Below the pieces are notes generated by a model, which saw only the letters and a program-made list of their open reading frames with translations, made no database searches and was not told the origin of the DNA. The translations under genes were made by a program, and so were the position numbers. Below, in pieces: positions 16,882 through 27,102 of a stretch of DNA of 51,902 bases; positions within the stretch are counted from its first letter, which is position 1; every line of letters starts with the position of its first letter. The DNA comes from Sinorhizobium americanum (GTDB taxonomy: Bacteria > Pseudomonadota > Alphaproteobacteria > Rhizobiales > Rhizobiaceae), in assembly GCF_001651855.1 (NCBI RefSeq), contig NZ_LNQC01000051.1:1-51902 (forward strand), given 5' to 3'.

Positions 16882-17738
16882 TCAGGCCGGCGGCACGACC
16901 TCGAGGCGCAGCCGATCGGGCGGGCTCTCTGTCCGGGCGCGCGTGGTTGTCGCCACTTGCGTGTAGCGTGCTGTCGTCGACAGAAGGTGCGCCCGAGCAT
17001 CACCTGGATGATGCGGATATCGACGCTCCTCTCGAGCACGGGTGGCAAAGCTCTGCCGCAGCGTGTGCACGCTGACCCGCTTGGTCAATCCCGCCGCCTT
17101 GGTCGCCGAACGGCAGGCGGCATAAAGCACCTGCACATCGATCGTCTTGTCGCCCCGTCCGGGAAACAGCCACTTCGTCGGACACGTCAGCCGCCAATAG
17201 GTGCGCAGGATGCCAAGCAACTGCGGCGACAGCCTCACCGTGCGATCCTTGGCGCGGTTGCCGTGATGGAATCTGGATCACCATGCGCTGGATGTCGCAC
17301 CTTCAGGCTTACCGTCTTCGAGGCACACAGTCCCGCAGCACAGACGGTCGATACCGCTGTGCGCGCCTTCAGCGACGACACCGCTTCTAGAAGCGCACGA
17401 CCTCGTCGGCGCTCAAGATCGCCGGCAGCTTGCGCGGCGTGCGCGCATAGGCAATCCGCTCGGGGTCTCCGCCAGGTCTAGCGTCACGCGGTAAAGGAAC
17501 CGCAGCGCGTAGCCATCTGGTTGAGCGCTGGCCAGAAGATGCCTGCGACATCAGGTACACCTTGAAAGCGCGCACATCCTCCAGCCCCAGCCGATGCGGG
17601 GAGCGGCTGAAATAACCGGCTGAACCTTGTCACTGCATGCAGATAGGATGGTTGCGTGGCCGGCGACAGGCGGCGGAGCATCGAGTAGTCGATCGTGCGG
17701 CGACGCAGCGGGTTCACCGCTGCCGGGGCGTCGGTCAT
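16882..17738 (-). pseudogene. tyrosine recombinase/integrase of an IS91-type element, broken
   Basis: The start MTDAPAAVNPLRRRTIDY at 17738 opens a core-binding domain (LSPATQPSYLHAVTRFSR) that soon shifts frame. Later pieces are RIAYARTPRKLPAILSADEVVRF and MRLSPQLLGILRTYWRLT, WLFPGRGDKTIDVQVLYAAC, VSVHTLRQSFATRAREE and STTARYTQVATTT, ending with LRLEVVPPA. The catalytic box HxLRxSxA is kept (HTLRQSFA), as is the final Tyr (ARYTQV), but frameshifts and a deletion around the first catalytic Arg kill the gene. Confidence 0.7.
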
Positions 17739-17984
17739 CGGTCGGTCTCCTAGTCGGGGTTGGTTTCCAACACCCAAACATCCCACTGGGAGACCGCGCC
17801 TCCAAACCCGACCTCTCCCGCGTCAGCGGGTTAGTTCAATTCCGAGTCTCAAAAAACTTGACACGCTTGTCGATTCCTCACTTCGCTTGACAAGGGGGAT
17901 GGATCGCTAACAGGCCGGCGCATCGGCGGTGGAGATAGCTGTGATCGACATAGGTCCTCCTCGGATAGAATTATCGAGATGGTG

Positions 17985-19228
17985 TCAGGCATAGCGGGCG
18001 ACCGCCAGTTCGGTGGCGTCGACCCGGCTTGCGGCCACTGACGAGATCGCTGATGACGCGGGCCGAGCCGGTGCTCATCGTCCAGCCGAGAGTGCCGTGG
18101 CCGGTGTTGAGATAAAGGCCGCCAATCTTCGTCGGGCCGATGACCGGCGTGCCGTCCGGAGTCATCGGTCTTAATCCCGACCAGAAGGTCGCCTTGGACA
18201 CATCGCCAGGGAAGAGGTCGGTGACGGAGTGTTCGAGCGTGCGCCGGCGCGCTTGGCGGAGATCGTTGGTGTAGCCCGAGATCTCGGCCATGCCGCCAAC
18301 CCGGATGCGGTCACCGAGACGGGTGATCGCGATCTTGTAGGTTTCGTCCATGACAGTCGATTTCGGGGCGCGGGAGGCGTTGGTGATCGGGATCGTCAGT
18401 GAGTAGCCCTTGACTGGGTAGACCGGCAGTTTGATACCGTAGCGCTTCAGGAAGACTGGGGAATGGCTGCCAAAGGCCGCCACGACCGCGTCCGCCGCGA
18501 TCCGCTCCTCACCAGTAACGACACCACGCACTTGGCCGCCTTCGACATCGAGCCGCTTGACCGTCGTGTTGAACAAGAAGCGGACGCCTGTCTCCTCCGC
18601 CTTGCCGGCGAGCGCATTGGTGAACTTGAAGCAGTCGCCCGTTTCGTCCTTCGGCGTCAGCAGGCCACCGACGATCTTGTCGCGGACATGGGCAAGAGCC
18701 GGCTCGACCCTGACGCAGCCGTCGCGGTCGAGCACTTCATAGGGAACGCCGTCGGCGGCGAGAGCCTTCACGTCCTTTGCAGACGCATCGAGTTGCTGCT
18801 CAGTCCGGAAGAGCTGGACGGTGCCCTGCATGCCTTCGTCAGGCAAGCCCCGTTTCATTGCGTAGCTCGGCGAGCGCAAGACGGCTGTAGTTCGCCAGGC
18901 GCAGCATGCGACTCTTGTTGATTGCATAGCGTTCCGAGGTGCAGTTCGACAGCATCCTGAGTAGCCAGGACAGCATGGCGGCATCGAACTTCGGGCGCAG
19001 GATCAGCGGCGCATGTTCCATGAACAGCCATTTCAACGCTTTCAGGGGAATGCCCGGGGCGGCCCATCGCGAACAGTAGCCGAATGAGATTTGGCCGGCA
19101 TTGGCAAAGCTCGTCTCTAGCGCCGGACCCGGCTGGCGGTCGATGACCGTGACCGCATGACCCGCTTTCGCCAGTTGATAGGCGGACGTGAACCCGACGA
19201 TGCCGGACCCGAGAACAACAACTTTCAC
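17985..19228 (-). pseudogene. dadA: D-amino-acid dehydrogenase, two frameshifts
   Basis: FAD-dependent D-amino-acid dehydrogenase (DadA type), which oxidises D-amino acids to keto acids. The start is probably the GTG at 19228 giving [20 protein letters not shown] with the GxGxxG dinucleotide site. The frame holds to NETGLA near 18839, where 2 bases are missing and the next frame continues with [20 protein letters not shown] second shift near 18010 scrambles the last residues; the original ending AVARYA and its TGA lie at 17985. Otherwise the body is well conserved ([45 protein letters not shown]). Loss seems recent. An Lrp regulator starts divergently 310 bp away, the usual partner of dad genes. 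Confidence 0.85.
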
Positions 19229-19537
19229 ATTCCCCAATAATGGAGCTCAAAGGGCTCTTTCAGCGATATTGCCGGCGGGCGCGAGATGGTGCTTGCACAT
19301 AACGTGACCGCAGCCTCCGAAAGTCACCCAGGCGTGCCGCAAAATCGTAGCCAGTACTTTAAGCTTGCCAGAACCGCGCCCCTGTCGTCATTGCATACAT
19401 CGATCGCAAGTGAAACGCCCGTTGCATCGTCGGCCAAAAGTTGGTGCGTGCTTCATAGAAAGCCATAGGTTAAGATAGCCAACGGTTACCTCGGGTGCGC
19501 CGGTCGGTATCGAAAGAAATACTGGAGCTGCAAAACT

Positions 19538-19993
19538 ATGCTGGATGATCTCGATCGACGCCTCATCGCCGCACTTCAAAAGAACAATCGATTATCGTTT
19601 GCAGAGCTAGCGGAGATCGTTGGTTCTTCAGCAGCCTCGTGCATGCGGCGCGTCAATAAGCTCAGGGCGGACGGTGTGATAATTGCCGACATTGCGCTGG
19701 TGGACCCAAAAGCTCTCGGGAAATCCCTGACTGTTGTTGTTAACGTGGAGCTGGACCGGGAGCGCCTGGATCTTGTCGACGAGTTCAAGCGAGCCATGCG
19801 TGCCGCAAAAGAAGTAACCCAATGTTACATGGTCACGGGGGATGCAGACTTCGTCCTGATCGTGGCAGTGGAAGACGTCGAAGCGTTCGACGTGTTCGTG
19901 AAGACAAAGCTCTATACCAACCCAAACGTGCGCAAGTTTAGAAGCATGATCACCCTCGACCGTGTGAAGTTCGAACCTCGCATTCTGGTCTAA
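19538..19993 (+). CDS. Lrp/AsnC-family transcriptional regulator
   Basis: A 151-residue regulator. Residues about 4-50 are the winged HTH: LDRRLIAALQKNNRLSFAEL with the recognition segment SSAASCMRRVNKLRADGVI. Residues about 65-145 form the RAM ligand-binding domain, with the ligand-loop signature MVTGDADFVLIV. GGAG lies about 9 bases before the ATG. It is divergent from the broken dadA, so it probably once sensed an amino acid to control that gene. It may also act on the transaminase gene at 20317 in the same orientation. Confidence 0.9.
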   Translation: MLDDLDRRLIAALQKNNRLSFAELAEIVGSSAASCMRRVNKLRADGVIIADIALVDPKALGKSLTVVVNVELDRERLDLVDEFKRAMRAAKEVTQCYMVTGDADFVLIVAVEDVEAFDVFVKTKLYTNPNVRKFRSMITLDRVKFEPRILV

Positions 19994-20316
19994 GGCCTAT
20001 TCAACCTGATTATTTTCGCCAGTGGACGGTGTTTTTTGATGCACCTATTGCGCTTGTGGTCTCGATTTGATCGGGCATGCGCATAGTTTGATGCGATGAA
20101 TAAGTACGTCTGGCGTTTGCCAGATTGTACGAACAAGCGGCCTCAGTTCTCTTGTTCTTCATGCAGACACTAGAAGTTTCAGATCAAACGGGATCTTAGA
20201 GCGACCGAATAATAGCAACGAGCTTGTGCGTGGGAAGTACATGAAGTCCCTTGAGGGCGGCATGAAGGCAGACGCGCGCAATAACCTTGGCGTAGCCACG
20301 TTTAGAGGAAGAAAAC
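19994..20316. other. intergenic region before the transaminase
   Basis: About 320 bases between the Lrp regulator and the class IV transaminase. I see no gene or RNA I can support. It should hold the promoter of the transaminase; AGAGGA lies 7 bases before that ATG. Confidence 0.4.
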
Positions 20317-21276
20317 ATGACAGTTGCCACGACGAAGCCGATGGCGAGAGTCCCGGAACTCGAACCTAGCCATAAGGATGCGCGCCGTTATCCACAGGGT
20401 GTCGCCTTCATGGACGGACAGTATCTCCCAATGTCGGAGGCGAAGGTTTCGGTTCTTGACTGGGGCTTCCTGCATTCGGACGCTACCTACGATACCGTAC
20501 ACGTCTGGGAGGGGCGCTTCTTTAGGCTGAATCTTCATCTTGATCGCTTCTTCAGGGGAATGGAGCGTCTCCGGATGAAGCTGCCCTACGACCGTCAAGA
20601 GGTCGAACGAATTCTTTCTAACTGCGTCGCTCTCTCTGGACACAAATCGGCCTATGTCGAGATGATCTGCACGCGCGGCGGTTCACCGACATTTAGCCGC
20701 GACCCGCGTGACGCTGAGAACCGGTTCATTGCCTTTGCTGTGCCTTTCGGCTCGGTTGCCAACAAAGAACAGTTGGAGCGAGGTTTGCACGTTGGCATTA
20801 GCGAAACCGTTCGAATCCCGCCAACGTCAGTGGATCCGACCATCAAGAATTACCACTGGCTTGACCTGGTGAAAGGTCTTTTCGACGCATACGATGCTGG
20901 CGCCGAAACTGCGCTTGTTATGGACACTAACGGCAATATCGCCGAAGGCCCGGGCTTTAATGTTTTCACTATCAAGAACGGTCAGTTGAAGACTCCAGCC
21001 TTCGGAGTTCTTCCAGGGATTACGCGGCAGACCGTTTTCGAACTGTGCAAAGAAGTCGGGCTAACGGTCGCTGCTGCGGACCTATCGCGTGATGAACTGA
21101 ACGAAGCGGACGAGGTATTCATCACCTCGACCGCAGGGGGTATCATGCCGGTGACGCGCGTCGATGGTCGCTCCATCGCAAACGGCAAAGTCGGCATCGT
21201 GACGCGCCAACTGACGGATCTGTACTGGAAGAAGCATTCGGACAATGCTTGGTCGACCGCTGTGAACTATGAGTGA
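20317..21276 (+). CDS. class IV PLP transaminase, (R)-amine/D-amino-acid transaminase-like
   Basis: A 319-residue fold-type IV transaminase. The Schiff-base Lys is K177 in PTIKNYHWLDL; E210 in NIAEGPGFNVF anchors the PLP ring nitrogen; GITRQTVFEL and TSTAGGIMPVTRVDG bind the phosphate and substrate. The N-terminal substrate loop reads VSVLDWGFLHSDATYDTVHV with VWEGRFFRLNLHLDR. This arrangement is that of (R)-selective amine transaminases and related fungal and rhizobial enzymes, rather than of IlvE (branched-chain) or Dat (D-alanine). Such enzymes act on (R)-amines or D-configured substrates. AGAGGA precedes the ATG. A strong terminator follows. The annotation 'branched-chain aminotransferase' is the main alternative. 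Confidence 0.85.
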   Translation: MTVATTKPMARVPELEPSHKDARRYPQGVAFMDGQYLPMSEAKVSVLDWGFLHSDATYDTVHVWEGRFFRLNLHLDRFFRGMERLRMKLPYDRQEVERILSNCVALSGHKSAYVEMICTRGGSPTFSRDPRDAENRFIAFAVPFGSVANKEQLERGLHVGISETVRIPPTSVDPTIKNYHWLDLVKGLFDAYDAGAETALVMDTNGNIAEGPGFNVFTIKNGQLKTPAFGVLPGITRQTVFELCKEVGLTVAAADLSRDELNEADEVFITSTAGGIMPVTRVDGRSIANGKVGIVTRQLTDLYWKKHSDNAWSTAVNYE

Positions 21277-21300
21277 CTAGGTAAGCGCTGGCTTCGATCC

Positions 21301-21333
21301 GACGGCTCCCACTTTGAGGAGCCGTCATTTTTT
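21301..21333 (+). terminator. intrinsic terminator between transaminase and kbl
   Basis: GACGGCTCC and GGAGCCGTC form a perfect 9-bp stem with an 8-base loop, followed by ATTTTTT. It ends 25 bases before the kbl start. It should stop most transcription from the transaminase, so kbl either has a promoter inside this short gap, depends on read-through, or the hairpin acts as an attenuator. Confidence 0.85.
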
Positions 21334-21358
21334 GGCTGAAAACTCCCAGGATACATCG

Positions 21359-22549
21359 ATGACCCAAGCCTTTCTTGCGCATCTCAGACAGGAGCTGGCG
21401 GACCTTAAGTCCGCCGGCCTCTACAAATCGGAACGGATTATCACTTCACGTCAGTCTTCAGAGATCGAGGTTGCCGACGGTAGCACTGTACTGAATTTCT
21501 GCGCCAACAACTATCTCGGTCTCGCGGATAACGAAGAGATCGCTGACGCGGCCAAGAAGGCGATTGACCGCTATGGCTACGGTATGGCCTCGGTGCGCTT
21601 CATCTGCGGCACGCAGGAAGAGCACAAGCAGCTCGAAGCGCGGATTTCCAGTTTTCTGGGTATGGCAGACACCATCCTTTATTCCTCCTGCTTTGATGCC
21701 AATGGCGGCCTGTTCGAGACGCTTCTTGGCGAAGAAGACGCAATCATCTCCGACGCGCTGAACCATGCCTCGATCATCGATGGCGTGCGGCTCTCCAAGG
21801 CAAAACGCTTCCGCTACGCCAACGACGACATGGCGGCGCTTGAGGAGGAACTTAGGAAGGCGGAAGGCGCGCGGTTCAAGTTGATTGCAACTGATGGCGT
21901 ATTCTCGATGGACGGCATCATCGCAAATCTCAAGGGCGTTTGCGACCTCGCCGACAAGTACGATGCGATGGTCATGGTGGACGATAGCCACGCCGTTGGT
22001 TTCGTCGGTGAGCATGGGCGCGGCTCTGCCGAATATTGCGGCGTGGAGGGCAGGGTAGACATTATCACCGGCACGCTCGGCAAGGCGCTCGGTGGCGCCT
22101 CCGGCGGCTATACATCAGGCGCTACAGAAGTGATCGACTGGCTGCGCCAGCGCTCTCGGCCCTATCTCTTCTCGAACACGCTGGCGCCGGTGATTGCCAG
22201 TGCCTCACTAAAGGTATTCGACATCGTCGAGCACGGCAGTGGTTTGCGCCAAAAGCTTTACGTTAACGCAGAGCATTTTCGGTCGAAAATGAGAAAGGCC
22301 GGCTTCAGTCTTGCGGGCGCGGACCACCCCATCATTCCGGTGATGTTAGGGGACGCCTTCCTGGCCCAGCGTATGGCCGAGCAAATGCTGTCGCGTGGAA
22401 TTTATGTTGTCGGATTTTGCTTTCCGGTTGTGCCGAAGGGGCAAGCACGTATCCGCACTCAAATGTCGGCGGCTCATTCATTTGCCGATGTCGATAGCGC
22501 AGTCGAGAAGTTTGTGGAGGTCGGGAAAGAATTGGGCGTCATTCCATAG
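21359..22549 (+). CDS. kbl: glycine C-acetyltransferase (2-amino-3-ketobutyrate CoA ligase)
   Basis: A 396-residue alpha-oxoamine synthase. It interconverts glycine plus acetyl-CoA and 2-amino-3-oxobutyrate, the second step of threonine breakdown. The Schiff-base Lys is K242 in [14 protein letters not shown]. Other marks are [32 protein letters not shown]136 in [10 protein letters not shown] and [19 protein letters not shown]. The ATG at 21359 is preferred because AGGA lies 7 bases upstream and the protein aligns with [13 protein letters not shown]; an earlier TTG would overlap the terminator. Threonine dehydrogenase (tdh), its usual partner, is not in the window. Confidence 0.93.
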   Translation: MTQAFLAHLRQELADLKSAGLYKSERIITSRQSSEIEVADGSTVLNFCANNYLGLADNEEIADAAKKAIDRYGYGMASVRFICGTQEEHKQLEARISSFLGMADTILYSSCFDANGGLFETLLGEEDAIISDALNHASIIDGVRLSKAKRFRYANDDMAALEEELRKAEGARFKLIATDGVFSMDGIIANLKGVCDLADKYDAMVMVDDSHAVGFVGEHGRGSAEYCGVEGRVDIITGTLGKALGGASGGYTSGATEVIDWLRQRSRPYLFSNTLAPVIASASLKVFDIVEHGSGLRQKLYVNAEHFRSKMRKAGFSLAGADHPIIPVMLGDAFLAQRMAEQMLSRGIYVVGFCFPVVPKGQARIRTQMSAAHSFADVDSAVEKFVEVGKELGVIP

Positions 22550-22804
22550 CTATATCGGCACCAAGTGGCAGGTTTATTAAAAAATCCTGGCAGTTCAGAT
22601 GAGTTCTTGTTGGGAAAAGATCGGGCTGCAGGGTCGTCTCAAGCCACGGTCACGCGACAACCTATCCGTGGCAATGAGCAGCATTCTTACGCATCCGATT
22701 AAGAAGCGCCGCAGCCGAGCAGGGTGTTCGATCATGAATTAGCCCCCGAAAGGCCCGGACATGCTCCCCCACTTAGCTAAGTGGGCAGGAGTAATGTTGG
22801 TAAT

Positions 22805-24006
22805 ATGACTAGCAGCAATATTAAGATGGAAGTTCTCTCCGGGCCGGAAAGTCGGCGGCGCTGGAGCACGGCAGAGAAGCTGGCGATCATCCACGAGACC
22901 TATGAGGCGGACGCGACGGTGAGCATCGTCGCGCGTCGGCACGGCATCCAGCCGAACCAGTTGTTCGCCTGGCGCAAGCTGGCGTCCCAAGGGGCACTCA
23001 CGGCGACGGCCGCCGAAGAGGAGGTCGTTCCGGCTTCGGAATACCGGGCGCTTCAGGCCCAGGTGAAGGAGTTGCAACGCCTGTTGGGCAAGAAGACGAT
23101 GGAGAGCGAAATCCTGAAGGAAGCCCTCGAAATCGCCGGTGGCCCAAAAAACATCTGTTGCGCTCGCTCTCTCTTCCGAGGGGGATTTTGGAATGAAGAC
23201 CGTCTGCGAAACTTTAGGTGTCGCCCGGTCGAATATCGCTGCGCGTGCCACAGCTCCCTTTTCCAGAGCCAGAGGACGCCCACCACTCCCGGATCGGGAA
23301 CTGGTGGAGGATATCAAGGCATCATCGCCGACCTGCCCACCTACGGGTATCGGCGTGTCCATGCCATCCTGCGCCGCAACGCAAGACGGGCGTTCGTGGC
23401 CCAATGCCAAGCGCGTTTACCGGGTCATGAAGCTGCACAATCTGCTGTTGGTGCGCCACACAGGAGCGGTCGATGATCGCCTCCATGACGGTCAGGTCCC
23501 TGTCGAACGTTCGAACATCAGATGGTGCTCCGACGGCTTCGAGATCGGCTGCGACAACAAGGAGAAGGTCCGGGTCGCCTTCGGCCTCGACTGCTGCGAC
23601 CGTGAGGCAATCGCCCATGTCGCCACAACCAAGGGCATTAAGAGCCAGGACGTGCAGGACCTCGTGATCACCGCCGTGGAGAACCGCTTCGGCCGCATCA
23701 ACATGATGTCCAAACCCATCGAATGGCTCACCGACAACGGCTCCTGCTTCATCGCCAAGGACACCGCGTCCTTGCTCCGCGACATCGGCATGGAACCGTG
23801 CACGACGCCGGTGCGCAGCCCGCATGCCGAGGCCTTCCGTCAAAACCTTCAAGCGCGATTACGTCGCGGTGAACCCCACGCCGGATGCCGAAACCGTCAT
23901 GGCGCAACTGCCGTTCTGGTTCGAGCATTACAATAATCTTCACCCGCACAGCGCCTTAGGATATCAATCGCCGCGCGAGTTCATCAGCTCGCAATCTCCA
24001 ACATGA
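22805..24006 (+). pseudogene. IS3-family (IS2-group) insertion sequence, orfA and broken orfB
   Basis: OrfA starts at MTSSNIKMEVLSGPESRRRW and carries the HTH RRHGIQPNQLFAWRKLASQG and a leucine-zipper stretch (EYRALQAQVKELQRLLGKKT). OrfB overlaps in another frame, as expected for programmed shifting in this family, with PPTGIGVSMPSC, RVYRVMKLHNLLL and the DDE core: RWCSDGFEI, FGLDCCDREAIAH and ITDNGS-like EWLTDNGSCF. Near 23835, after SPHAEAF, bases are lost and shifted; the end FKRDYVAVNPTP to SPREFISSQSPT is in another frame. OrfB is therefore dead. Exact terminal repeats were not found. Confidence 0.8.
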
Positions 24007-24135
24007 GGTAATCGCGGTGCGATCTCCTCAGGCCATTTTCTCAGTTGATTCTGGCAGGGGTGGTTGCCCCCGATAAAATGGCAATACGGGCTCTCGATTG
24101 GAAGCGAGCCCAAACATCGTTCATTAGGGGCAACC

Positions 24136-25000
24136 ATGAACCAGTATATCGGGCTCGACATATATTTGAAAGACACAGCGATCTCAATCCGCCAAGACGG
24201 CAAGCGCATCTGGCGCGGGAAGTGCCCTTCGGATCCCGAGCTTCTGGCGAGGATCATCCGCATGCACGCGCCGCATGCAAGACGCGTTGTCTTCGAGACT
24301 GGGCCGTTGTCGACGTGGTTCTATCCCTGACGGCCGAGAGGATGCCGGCGATCTGCATCGAGGCTCGACATGCGCAAAAAGTTTTGAACGAGACGCTCAA
24401 CAAGACCGATGCGAATGATGCGGACGGGTTGGCGCAACTGGCGGAAGCCGGCTTCTACAAGGTCGTCCGGGTCAAGGCATTCGACAGCATGCTGACGCGC
24501 ACGCTGGTTGGGGCACGCAATCAGCTCCTGAGCATCTCGGTCCAACTCAGCAACCAGATTCGCGGCTTGATGAAGACGTTTGGTCTCATCGTCCCCAAGG
24601 GAACTGGCCGCGTGTTCGACGGTTATGTGAAGACACTGTTGGGTGGTAATGACGGCTTGGGGCGGATCATATTGCCCCTGCTCGATGCCTGGCGCGACAT
24701 ACGCAGACGTGCGGCCGAGCTTGACCGTCGGCTACTCGCGACGGCGCGGGAGGTCAGGCTGTGAAGCGTCTGATGACGGTTCCGGGCATAGGCGCTGTTA
24801 CGGCCGTCTCCTACGTTGCGGCGATTGAAGACCCGGATCACTTCAGAACATGCGCCTCCGGTTGGGCACCTTTGCCAAGCGGTGTCTGCTCCGCGGCGCG
24901 ATTGCGTCGGAGAGCGCCGGGACTGCGGCACGTCCAATTCCGCGTACCATACCACGATGCTCGGCAAGGTTCGGGTGCAGGTCGTAAATCTCTGATCTTG
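24136..25000 (+). pseudogene. IS110-family transposase relic
   Basis: A DEDD-type transposase of the IS110 family in pieces: MNQYIGLDIYLKDTAISI up to ETGPLSTWFYP at 24330, then in another frame MPAICIEARHAQKVLNETLN, KTDANDADGLAQLAEAGFYK and LGGNDGLGRIILPLLDAWRD, then in a third frame MKRLMTVPGIGAVTAVSYVA. The D in IGLDIY, E in FETGP and the Asp pair in TDANDADG are kept, and the C-terminal VPGIGAVTA (transposase_20 domain) is visible. At least two frameshifts inactivate it. From 25000 to 25394 I see only leader sequence. Confidence 0.75.
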
Positions 25001-25394
25001 TGTGTGAAGGACATGGGCTGGCACGTGCAGGACGGGGGTTCATTCAGGCCGATATCCAACATCGCGGGCGAGGCGGACGCCGTTGACTTGTGGCGTACGT
25101 TCGTGGTCTGCGTCTGGCGGCCTCCCGAAGTTTCTCTCAACAGCTGACTGCGTTTCAAATCACAGCGCTTCGCGTCATCCACATTTCAGGCGTCGCCGGG
25201 GTTTGGCGTAAATTGCTCTCTCACATACATTATTCTTCAATGGTCGTTAGGACGGGATCTAATCGGCGATCAACAGTGTGTGAAGAATTGACGTTCAACC
25301 GTGCAATATTCTCGAAGAGAGAACCCTACCGCATAGGATGGTAACGAGGGCTACAAACCCTCAGCCAAACGTCGACACGAAGGAGGAATGTTAA

Positions 25395-26564
25395 ATGGCA
25401 ATGCCAAAAGGGCCGCAGGCGTTCCCGCGGAGTGAATACTTGCGGCGACTGTCCGCGGTTAAGGCGGAGATGAAGCGACGCGGAGTTGATGCTCTGGTGG
25501 TCAAATCAACCGCGAACATCACTTATCTGTCCGGCTACACGTCCAAGACCGGCTCGACACCGCAAGCTCTTATTGTTGATGCCAGAGACGAAGAGCCGAG
25601 CTTCATCGCCTGCCGCAAAGATGCCCCAGCGGCGATCCATCAGACGTTTATCCGTCGCGATCGCATTTTTGGTTATCCCGAAGCTCTTCTTGCCGATCCA
25701 GAGAAGGATGGCTGGGATGCAGTGATAGATCTCATCTTGGAAAGTGGCTTGGGACGGAAATGCATCGGCATCGAGGCTAGGCTGTTTCCCACCCAAACGC
25801 TCGAGAAATTCAAGACAAGGGCGTTGGAGGCGAAGATCGTAGATGTTGGCAAGAGTGTCGACTGGATTAAAGGCATAAAGTCGGAGCTTGAAATTGCCTA
25901 CATGCGTGAATCCGCAGCCATAACTGATGCAGGGATGCTGCGTGCGAAAGAAGTAATTCGTCCGGGCGTAACGGAGGCCGACGCTGCAGCAGAGATCATC
26001 GCGACACTTATACGTGGCGCGAATGGCAAGGCGGGCACGGATGTGGCCGGCTTCTTCCTGTGCGCAGCGCCGAGAACCTCTACCTGCCATATTCGATGGG
26101 CCGAGGACGTCTTCCGGCAAGGCTCCCAAGTCAACCTTTGTTTCGGTGGGGTTCGTCATGGCTACGTATCGCCTCTGATGCGCACGTTCTCGATCGGCAA
26201 ACCCTCCGACCAACTTCGGCGCCTTCATGATGCGGAGGTCGCTGGCCTGGAGGCAGCACTTGCCGTCATCAAACCAGGTGCAACATGCAGCGATGTCGCG
26301 GCCGCTTCCAATACCACGCTTCGGAAATACGGTTTCGAAAAGGAATCGCGATGTGGCTACGCCGTGGGAATTGAATGGGTAGAGCCGACTGCCAGTATCA
26401 AGGAGGGCGATTCGACCATCTTGAAGCCGAATATGACTTTCGATCTGATGCTCGGCAATTGGATCGGCGAAGATCTCGGCTGCGTGATCAGTGAGACTTT
26501 CCGGGTCACCGAAACCGGGGTTGAAACGTTCAGCTGTCTCCCGCGGGAGATTTTCGAAATCTAG
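25395..26564 (+). CDS. M24-family hydrolase, creatinase/ectoine-hydrolase-like (copy 1)
   Basis: A 389-residue pita-bread-fold protein. Residues about 10-150 are the creatinase N-terminal domain (RRLSAVKAEMKRRGVDALVV, NITYLSGYTSKTG), residues about 165-385 the M24 catalytic domain. The metal-ligand Asp pair of true aminopeptidase P is absent: the segment reads VNLCFGGVRHGYVSPLMRTF. This fits the metal-independent creatinase/DoeA (EutD) branch, which hydrolyses C-N bonds in compounds such as creatine or ectoine. The C-terminal part (CGYAVGIEWVEPTASI, KPNMTFDLMLGNWIGED) also fits that branch. AAGGAGGAATGTTAA lies just before the ATG. A near paralogue of equal length is at 32576-33745. Confidence 0.85.
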   Translation: MAMPKGPQAFPRSEYLRRLSAVKAEMKRRGVDALVVKSTANITYLSGYTSKTGSTPQALIVDARDEEPSFIACRKDAPAAIHQTFIRRDRIFGYPEALLADPEKDGWDAVIDLILESGLGRKCIGIEARLFPTQTLEKFKTRALEAKIVDVGKSVDWIKGIKSELEIAYMRESAAITDAGMLRAKEVIRPGVTEADAAAEIIATLIRGANGKAGTDVAGFFLCAAPRTSTCHIRWAEDVFRQGSQVNLCFGGVRHGYVSPLMRTFSIGKPSDQLRRLHDAEVAGLEAALAVIKPGATCSDVAAASNTTLRKYGFEKESRCGYAVGIEWVEPTASIKEGDSTILKPNMTFDLMLGNWIGEDLGCVISETFRVTETGVETFSCLPREIFEI

Positions 26565-27102
26565 TCACGGTCTCAACTGCTTTCGCTTTGGCGTCCACAA
26601 TCTCCGCCACGCTAAAGCCGCGCCTCTTTGCCACATATTGGAGTTGTCGACACACGGAGCGACACTTTGCTGCGGGAAAAAGCACGGCCTCATCGGAGTT
26701 TTTCGGCGAGGCCGTGCATCGAGGCGGTCTGGACAACATTGGGGTCTCCTTCCCTGCTTCTTTACCGGGGCGCGCCAACAGCCGGCAGCGGGTAGTATCA
26801 AGCGTCCACTCTTCACAGCGCAGGCTCGTACAGTGTCTCCAAGAGCTGCTGGCCAAACTATTTTATGCGCAAACCTGGAGCCCAGTATCCTCGGTTGAGT
26901 GGCGAAAGGACGCACCCATTTCAAACCGCGCTCGTATTTGCGTCCTCACATCCCAGCTGCTGACTCATTTTGATGCAAAGTATCCTTCCCCCGATGGTAC
27001 GACTTACCAAGTGCTATCTTCGAACAAGAGTTTTGCTCCCCCTGGAACGAATGCAGAAGGTACGCATGCCCAGATCTGAGTCGAACATGAAGGTGCACGA
27101 CT
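26565..27102. other. gene-free stretch between two M24 genes
   Basis: About 540 bases with only short, unrecognised frames on both strands. GC is moderate and no hairpin with a T-run was seen directly after the M24 stop. Most likely decayed DNA plus the promoter of the next gene. Confidence 0.4.
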
